Assembly (NCBI GenBank): GCA_950022655.1 | Contig: OX465580.1 | Location: forward strand, 121,689,016 to 121,753,015 | Direction: 5' to 3' | DNA: 64,000 nucleotides | Source: Alentia gelatinosa | Lineage: Eukaryota > Annelida > Polychaeta > Phyllodocida > Polynoidae | Part shown: one piece after another, positions 57,970 to 64,000 of the stretch | How the letters are laid out: the number at the start of each line of letters is the position of its first letter | How positions within the stretch are numbered: position 1 is the stretch's first letter | Made by a program: the position numbers and the translations under genes | The notes under the pieces: model-generated | Told to the model about the DNA's origin: nothing | Databases searched by the model: none | What the model saw: only the letters and a program-made list of their open reading frames with translations

Positions 57970-58582
57970 TCGGGGGGGGGGGGGGAGGGCGAACAAAAAA
58001 ATTGCTGACTTTTTTCTTGGTAGGAACTCAGACTTTGACATGAACCTGTTCCACTTGATTTACTATAAATTTTCGAAAAGTCTGAGAAAAGTCAGGTCGT
58101 AGCCTTCATTACATGCAAAAAAGTCAGACTTTGACATTTTTCCACAGTAAAAAGTCAGGGCTTAGCCATCATTGCACGCTAAAAAGTCAGTCTTTGACAT
58201 TTTTCCATGGTGAAAAGTCAGGGCTTAGCCATCATTGCTGGCTAAAATAACAGACTTTGACACTTTACCATGGTGAAAAGTCAGGGTTTAGCCATCATTA
58301 CTGGCTAAAATGCCAGACTTTGACATTTTTTTCAGTTGGAAAGCCAAGGCCTAGCCATTGATACACACTAAAAAGTCTGAATTTGACACATTTCCAGAGT
58401 GAAAAGTCAAGGCTTAGCCATAGTTGCCTACTAAAAAGTTAGACATTCTTGATGTTGATAAATCAAGACAGTTTTTACACTTGATTGAATTAAATTTCAA
58501 GGTGCTGACTTTTTGGAGGGCTGGGAAAAAAGGGCAGTGGACGCCCCCCCCCCCCCCCCCCCCTTCATTCCGACGCCACTGT
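57970..58582. mobile_element. 62-bp tandem array flanked by G and C runs
   Basis: About seven diverged copies of a unit containing AAAAGTCAGACTTTGACATT and GTCAGGGCTTAGCCATCATT lie at 58.03-58.45 kb, period near 62 bp. They are flanked by a G run (57.97 kb) and a C run (58.55 kb). The right border CATTCCGACGCCACTGTGA looks like a transposon end. Confidence 0.7.
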
Positions 58583-58975
58583 GAGTGTTAGGTAGCGTAA
58601 CGCGGTTAGAATGTAACTGTAAGTAACGCTAAGTAACGAAACGCGGTAACGCATTTATTCATCCGGGTAGACTTTGATAGTTATGGAAATTTTATGACAG
58701 TTATGGACATTTTGATTGTTATAGACATGATGAATGTTCATAAGTTGCAGACCAAGGTATTTTGATAGTTATGGATATTGTTTTATAGTTATGGACCGCA
58801 TAACTGTGCACTCTATAAAGGCATATTGTACAATTTGTCTTGAGATTTAAAACCCAAATTGGGGGTCACTGTGCTAGTTTTTCATTTAGAGTTTGATATT
58901 ATGGTAATAATAATATATAGATTCTGAGATATGTCACATAGAACCAGTTTGAATGAATAACTGTGAATGTCTAAC

Positions 58976-59036
58976 CCTTCCCTGGGAAGCAATGCCATAT
59001 ATATAGCAGGGAAGCAATGCCATATATATAGCATTC
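58976..59036 (+). repeat. 28-bp tandem duplication
   Basis: GGGAAGCAATGCCATATATA is present twice, 28 bp apart. Confidence 0.9.
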
Positions 59037-59568
59037 CCGGAGATACAACCGGACAATGTCATATGGCATTCCTGTGGGCACGGCATTATTTTGTTCCTTC
59101 TCAGTTTTTGGAGAGACTGTCACACATTCATAAAGATTACAGGGCATATTTGGCTGGGTGCTGCCAGTAACCACCTAAAATATCAGAAAGTTTAGATGAA
59201 ATATCCATGAATTACTGGTAGTTTTAGATCTGTAAATCGTATGACCACGGACATACACCCCTAGATAATGTTCTACATCATTAATGGGTAATAAAGATAG
59301 ACTTTATAGAATATGATGGTTTTATGTCACCACCCATGATGAGGTAATTGTCAGGAAGCAAGGACTGGGGGTGAGGACATACTCATTTCCATCTACCTCA
59401 ATCCCTTCTGAACCCGCACCAGGAAAGGCTACTACATGTACATGCACACTAGTATACATCATTAAGAATAGCTTACGTTACATCGAAACAGAAACACACA
59501 TATCATGCCACTAGGAACTCACTTACCGACTGTTGTGTATGATTAGAATTCGTACATGAAGTACTTAC

Positions 59569-59629
59569 CAGAAAGTAGAATTATAGCCAGTGAGAGCATA
59601 GTCAACCTCTCCTGGTTGAACAAAGCCAT
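59569..59629 (-). CDS. Exon 1: start codon and signal peptide
   Basis: The ATG lies at 59629-59627 and opens a 20-residue segment (MALFNQERLTMLSLAIILLS) with a short polar start and a strongly hydrophobic core, a typical cleavable signal peptide. A consensus donor GTAAGT follows at 59568-59563 and leaves phase 1. That is the phase needed by the vWA exon at 54570, so the two can join directly across a 5-kb intron. This start was chosen because the frame carries a signal peptide and an immediate good donor, and because both downstream vWA exons are extracellular-type modules. Upstream DNA holds a degenerate minisatellite and a possible TATA-like site. Confidence 0.6.
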
Positions 59630-59684
59630 CCCGAGCTGACTTTGAGCGATGCTCCGAGTGAGTTGTTCTACATGTATGGAAATA

Positions 59685-59900
59685 GACTCCTCCAGTCCAG
59701 TACTCCAGTCCACCGACTATAATAATAGGTCTCCGGCACACTGCTTATATCCCAGTAACTTTATGATTCCCTTACTGTCAACTGCTTACACCCAAGTTCA
59801 CTACTTACACCCCAGACCACTGCTTATGCTCCAGTCCACTACTCTTAATTCTCTGCTTGTGTTCAGGTTCACTTCTTGTCCACTGCTCAGTCTTCAGTCC
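59685..59900 (-). promoter_or_regulatory. Repeat-rich presumptive promoter of the host gene
   Basis: Just upstream of the start codon the DNA is a degenerate tandem repeat. On the plus strand, phrases like CACTGCTTATA.CCCAGT and CACTACTTACACCCCAG recur every 20-30 bp. On the coding (minus) strand these become repeated GATATAAGCAGT, GTGTAAGTAGTG and GCATAAGCAGTGG words, the first of which resembles a TATA box (plus positions 59743-59751). Promoter function is inferred from position only. Confidence 0.3.
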
Positions 59901-60314
59901 ACCTCTGTGTTTGGTCTTAGACCAGGCTGTGGTAGGCCCTACGTCCTTAACTGGTCTGTCTTAGTATCTGGTATCTCTGTTCGGTCTATGGTAGCTCTGA
60001 TCTGTAGCTGGTCTTTGGTCTCCTTTCTGGACCTGGGAGGCTAGAGAATGTTCCTGATGGAGAATATATCCTGTTCAAGCCTCACGCAGCACGCGTACCA
60101 CCGTCACAGTTAGTATTGGGATGTCAATCTGTGGTTTTACAATTAGATCAGTATTCACTTCAGCATCAGGATATATGTCTGTTATTTACAGGAAATGGAG
60201 GGGAGGGCGGGCAGATACGGAGATGGACTGGTACGGAGAGGACGGCGTTGGGTGTGACGTGTACTCGATTCTTTCCTTATAATACACTTCCGTGTGGGTG
60301 GCTCTAACAAATAT

Positions 60315-61430
60315 AGGCTGTAGCCCGGCGTTTACACAAGACGACTAAAAACGTGGCGACTATAGCTCGTCTGGCAGTCGTCAGATGGTGCTCGACTACA
60401 CAATAACGGCCGTGATAGTCCTCAAGCGTTTACATGAGACGATTTTTAAAAAAATGCACCCCCGGTGATCAACTGAGTTAACCTGATTTATTTGTGTCAA
60501 CAACAGTAAACTAGTTCGAATAATCGCTTCAAGATGTCTGTGTATATAAAGTGTCGGTGGTCGACGACTAACGTTTCACAGAATGGATTGAAATAGTCGG
60601 AGCGTCAGAGCATCAATAGTCGGCAGGTGGTTCCAACTTGCATAATCTAACATAATAGGAAAATCTGCAGTCGCCACGCGCTTGGCGTTTAAACTAGACT
60701 AGATTTCTAGCCTTTAAGAGGGGGCGTCCACCAACCACGACCAGGCTACGACAATGGCTTTCCGACAAGGTCCACGACAGCTCTACGATTGGAAGCCTTG
60801 TCGTAGCCTTGTCGTGGTAGGTGGACCACAGTTCCCGACAAGAGGCTACGACAAGGCCACGACAGGCTGCGACATGAAGCTTGTCGGGGGCCTGTCGGGG
60901 GCTTTCCGACAAGGTTACGACAAAATTGATTTTGGACCCGTGTCGTTGCGTGTCGTGGCGTGTCGGGAGGTTGTCGCAGAAGTCTACGATAGAATATTTA
61001 GGTGGAGCGTGCACTTCCCGACAGGCTCACGACAACTCCCCTCCTCACGACAATGCTGCGACAAGGCACCGATTGGAAGTTTCTTGTCTGCTCTTGTCGT
61101 AGCCTTGTCGTGGTTGGTGGACGCCCCCTCTTACGAATGAAAGTCGTCAGGTAGTACGAAATTCAAGAATCGCCGCCTGTAGGTACCGCGCTTGACACTG
61201 AACGTTCCAAATTCGGGAGCAAAATCGCAAGCTACGGTCAAATATGTGCGTGAACCACCTCTCTGGCGACTGAACACTTGCGATTAGAGATACCTTGGTA
61301 CGCCCAGTGTCAATTAGCGGTATCAAATAGCATACATTTGATATTCAAGAACGATTGCGACTGGGCGTGCCCAGACTCAGATTAGCGGGAAGCGTCCAGT
61401 TCCCTCTGCGTTTTTAGGCGCACCTATGAA
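60315..61430. mobile_element. AGTCGTC/GCGACT-rich element interrupted by the CTACGACAAGG element
   Basis: GGCGTTTACACAAGACGACT near 60328 and GGCGTTTAAACTAGACTAG near 60683 frame a region rich in AGTCGTC, CGACTA and TAGTCG. Similar words continue to 61.4 kb beyond the inserted copy 2. The borders are approximate. Confidence 0.4.
60715..61133 (+). mobile_element. Inverted-repeat element made of CTACGACAAGG words, copy 2
   Basis: TAAGAGGGGGCGTCCACCAA (60715 on) is matched by its exact reverse complement ending at 61133. The interior has the same words and order as 17887-18299 read on the other strand. It lies inside a second inverted-repeat region rich in AGTCGTC words (60.3-61.4 kb). Confidence 0.85.
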
Positions 61431-61889
61431 AACAAATAAAAATTCCTGGTTCAGAAAATAATACCGGTAGAAATCCATACATTAGTATTGTTTTCCACGT
61501 TATCGGTCCCACGCCTCAACTATAACAAAGTTGGGCAATAGGTGATTATTTCCTATACTATAGGACATAGAGTGATTGCTAATTCTGCCATGAAATTGTA
61601 AGTTAGCCCCACTGTAGTTGGGGTACAACCACTATTATCCGCTGTCATAATATATAGATAATCGTGACTCTATGGCAAGCCAGTTACAGCTATAGAATAT
61701 GTTTGATTCATTCCCATTTCATTGTCTACATAGAAAATGAAGTGTAGAATATAATGTTAAGCGATTGCGTCATCTATATTTTTGTCCTTTTACTTGAGGA
61801 CTTTTTAAATTTTGAATATTCCAAATTTTTCTTTGGCACAAGATGCGTAGCTCTGCAGCCAATCAGAAGCGGTTCCGCGATAAAAACCA

Positions 61890-62320
61890 GGACATAGTGG
61901 GGTGTGGGTATAGGACATAGTTGGGTGTGGGTGTTGGGCAGAATAGGGTGTGAGCATAGGACAAAGTGAGGTGTGGTGTAGGACAGAGTGGGTTGTGGGT
62001 ATAGGGCAGAGTCAGGTGTGGGTGTAGGGCATAGTAAGCTGTAGGACAAAGTGGGATGTAGGTATAGGACAGAGTGGGGTGTGAGTAACGGACAGACTGT
62101 TGTTTTGGGTGTAGGACAGAGCAGGATATGGGTGTAGGACAAAGTGGAATGTGGCTAAAGGACAGAATGAGGTGTAGTTGTGGGACAGAGTGAGGTTTGG
62201 TGTAGGACAGTGAGGTGTGGGTGTAGAACAAAGTGAGGTGTGGGTGTAGGGCAGAGTGGGGTGTGGGTGTAGGACAGAGTGGGGTGTGAGTCTAGGATAG
62301 AGTGGGTCTTGTTTTTATTG
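61890..62320 (-). repeat. GT-rich minisatellite, 23-24 bp units
   Basis: Variants of GGACAGAGTGGGGTGTGGGTGTA are repeated about 18 times with imperfect spacing. The minus-strand frames (Leu-Cys-Pro-Thr-Pro repeats) are products of the repeat. Confidence 0.9.
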
Positions 62321-62989
62321 TGTAATCAGTGATAGAACTATACACTCCCTCTGGGAAAGAACTCATTGTCTCGTAGTGTTGCAAAACTTGTCGAAACATG
62401 GTGAGTGCAACCTTGCATGTTTGTGTAATCGCAAAATCTTAAAAAACGTAGTAAGTACCTAATATCATATCTGTAGTGACCATGGAAGTGATTCCAAAGA
62501 AAGTATTCAATCAAAGTTAAAAAGAAAGAACACTGTGAAGAAACAACAATTGCTTGTCCTTATTGCACCCACTTCAGTCTATCCAGATACATTGCAGCTA
62601 GCACACAAATACTGTGTAGTTCACCTTCATGTAAATGAGAGAGATTCTCATCCTAACTAAGAATTCCAGATGACATCGCAAAAAAACGAAAATTACTATA
62701 AGGTGTATCGTAGAATCTGCCATTATTTCTGTTATATTTTGAGATAGAAAGAAATAGGGCGCCATTTTCAGCTACAGCAAAGCCAGTATACTCATGTGAC
62801 AGTGTATTATTACTCATAACTTTTATATTTCACACAGTAACTTATGACTAGGTATTATAAAAATACACATAACATTTACATACAGTTATTTATGAAGTAC
62901 AGACTCAAATACTTCAGATACATAGATACCAAACTTAATAGGAAACACTAGTCACATACTCGGACATTCCAAGATCGCCGACACGTCGG

Positions 62990-63530
62990 AAGGTTCGTTT
63001 GTCAACGTGAGTCAACATGTATAAGTCTAATTTCAGCTCGATAAGTACAGGGTTAGCAGTTTTGGGTGGAATACAGTTTATATACGGCATATAGCGAAAG
63101 ATCTGCTAGGAGAGTGCTTGTACGATATTCGATGATAGCCCGATGTTTCAAATTCAAAGGCCGCTATCTTCAGAACCGTGAAACCGTTCTTCTTCATATT
63201 TAGTACGATTATAGGTTATATGTACCCCTTACTCGTGTTAAAATTTCATTGCTTAATTCCTACGGGAAGTGGTGGAATCCTCTATATACGCGCAGTGAGT
63301 TAGACTTGCAGTACTGTCTAAGTTTGATAGAACCTAAGACGATTCTATACTTGTCGTCAGAGCCGACAATTTGAGCTCAGATCGTAGGCTGCAGGCTACG
63401 ACACCGTCTATGGCACGGCGGCCATTTTGTATCATCAAATAATGTCTTGGTCTCAAGGGACGATCTTAGGCCATCGTGGATCGACGATATCGTGACTAAA
63501 AAACAAGGCCCAGGTTCTATCCCCCCAAAG
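62990..63530. other. Element-like interval with CTACGAC / GTCGTAG and ATCGTGG words
   Basis: GTCGTCAGAGCCGACAATTT, ATCGTAGGCTGCAGGCTACG and CGATATCGTGAC lead to the right-hand end CTAAAAAACAAGGCCCAGG at about 63.51 kb, which resembles the ends of the 18.4-kb and 39.0-kb elements. No left end or gene was identified. Confidence 0.4.
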
Positions 63531-63854
63531 GGGCCTGTCATACTGCTGGCCACCTAGTGATTGTTTCATGAACTAACAATGGCTCTGTCCCCTATACAAC
63601 CAAGAGTTAATGCTCATATCGGATGAAGGTGATGAGGTAGTAGACACTCTAACAGTAACCCATTCAAATCAAATGGGTCCTTATAAAGTTGCAATTTCTT
63701 TGGGTTGGATAATGTCATGCATGGGAGATGGGGAGGAAACAGTTATGTATATTCACACCTCTGCAAATAACACATCCATATTCAGTGACTCCGGCATCCA
63801 TCTTCTTACATGGAAGTTAAAATGATGGTGATTTGGAAGAGTGTCTTTCCATAC

Positions 63855-63994
63855 CTAGAGTTATGACCATAGAAGATACAAACAGATCCAGCACCAAATT
63901 GTTTGGTCGTAGGTAACGTGAACATTAACATAACATTGATAAGACTCGACAACACAATGGTCATCGGTCGCATGGTGGGTGTACCTTTCTTCAT
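63855..63994 (-). CDS. Possible first exon of a neighbouring gene, signal-peptide-like
   Basis: An ATG at 63994 opens a 62-codon frame. It has a hydrophobic segment (MTIVLSSLINVMLMFTLP) near the N-terminus, then KQFGAGSVCIFYGHNS up to a possible donor GTATGG at 63854. It could be a signal-peptide exon of a separate minus-strand gene that lies 4 kb upstream of the vWA gene. The donor is weak and no partner exon was found, so a chance frame is quite possible. Confidence 0.2.
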
Positions 63995-64000
63995 AAGAAG

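Larger units (their letters stand above)
54571..59568. other. First intron of the host gene
   Basis: The 5-kb intron holds a hairpin element (54.8 kb), a GTAAT-type degenerate minisatellite (56.4-56.9 kb), a GGTCAC-word element (57.2-57.6 kb), a 62-bp tandem array (58.0-58.5 kb) and a short duplication (59.0 kb). No other exon was found between the signal peptide and vWA domain 1, and none is needed for phase. Confidence 0.5.

Noticed and set aside
60754..61140. A 128-codon plus-strand frame
   Set aside because: Same cause: word-repeat element, no start or splice context.
61774..62231. Leu-Cys-Pro-Thr-Pro repeat frames
   Set aside because: Translations of a GT-rich minisatellite.

Overview
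The window looks like nuclear DNA of an animal, most likely a marine invertebrate. It has GT-AG introns of hundreds to tens of thousands of bases, secreted-protein domains on phase-matched exons, long microsatellites, and very dense small inverted-repeat transposons. I cannot fix the species, although amphioxus-like or lophotrochozoan genomes would fit. I see no bacterial genes, tRNA, rRNA or CRISPR array.

Host gene. Almost all the host coding sequence I can support belongs to one minus-strand gene running from about 59.63 kb down past about 0.8 kb, probably off the left edge. I rebuilt it from splice consensus, open frame and phase agreement between neighbouring exons. A signal-peptide exon (59.6 kb) leads to a von Willebrand factor A (vWA) domain exon (54.0-54.6 kb), a small linker, a second degenerate vWA exon (45.6-46.1 kb), and then about a dozen small exons. 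The last exons (4.0-0.8 kb) resemble the C-terminal helical-repeat region of the mesothelin/stereocilin/otoancorin superfamily. The predicted product is a secreted or surface vWA-vWA-mesothelin-like protein. Two or three junctions have unmatched phase, so some exons are still missing.

Retrotransposon. The largest intron carries a 12.4-kb LTR retrotransposon of Ty3/gypsy type (22,273-34,657) in the opposite orientation to the gene. Its two 531-bp LTRs differ at only 3 positions, and it has a tRNA-His-like primer-binding site, a polypurine tract and a GTAA target duplication. Gag and pol are broken by single-base frameshifts. Between pol and the 3' LTR lies an extra sense-strand module of about 3.1 kb (two overlapping ORFs of 590 and 474 aa) with its own TATA/initiator-like promoter and a C2H2-like zinc-binding segment. 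It does not look like an envelope gene.

Repeats. The rest of the gene's introns and flanks is repeat DNA. Several inverted-repeat elements are built from many copies of one short palindromic word, with a different word in each family (10.9-11.6, 17.9-18.3, 18.4-19.8, 47.8-48.6, 53.3-53.7, 57.2-57.6, 60.7-61.1 kb). There are also hairpin elements of 80-150 bp (5.9, 10.1, 10.5, 12.4, 14.0, 54.8 kb), a 200-bp satellite in two arrays of opposite orientation (35.4-37.8 kb), a LINE 3' fragment (46.5-47.0 kb), minisatellites and microsatellites.
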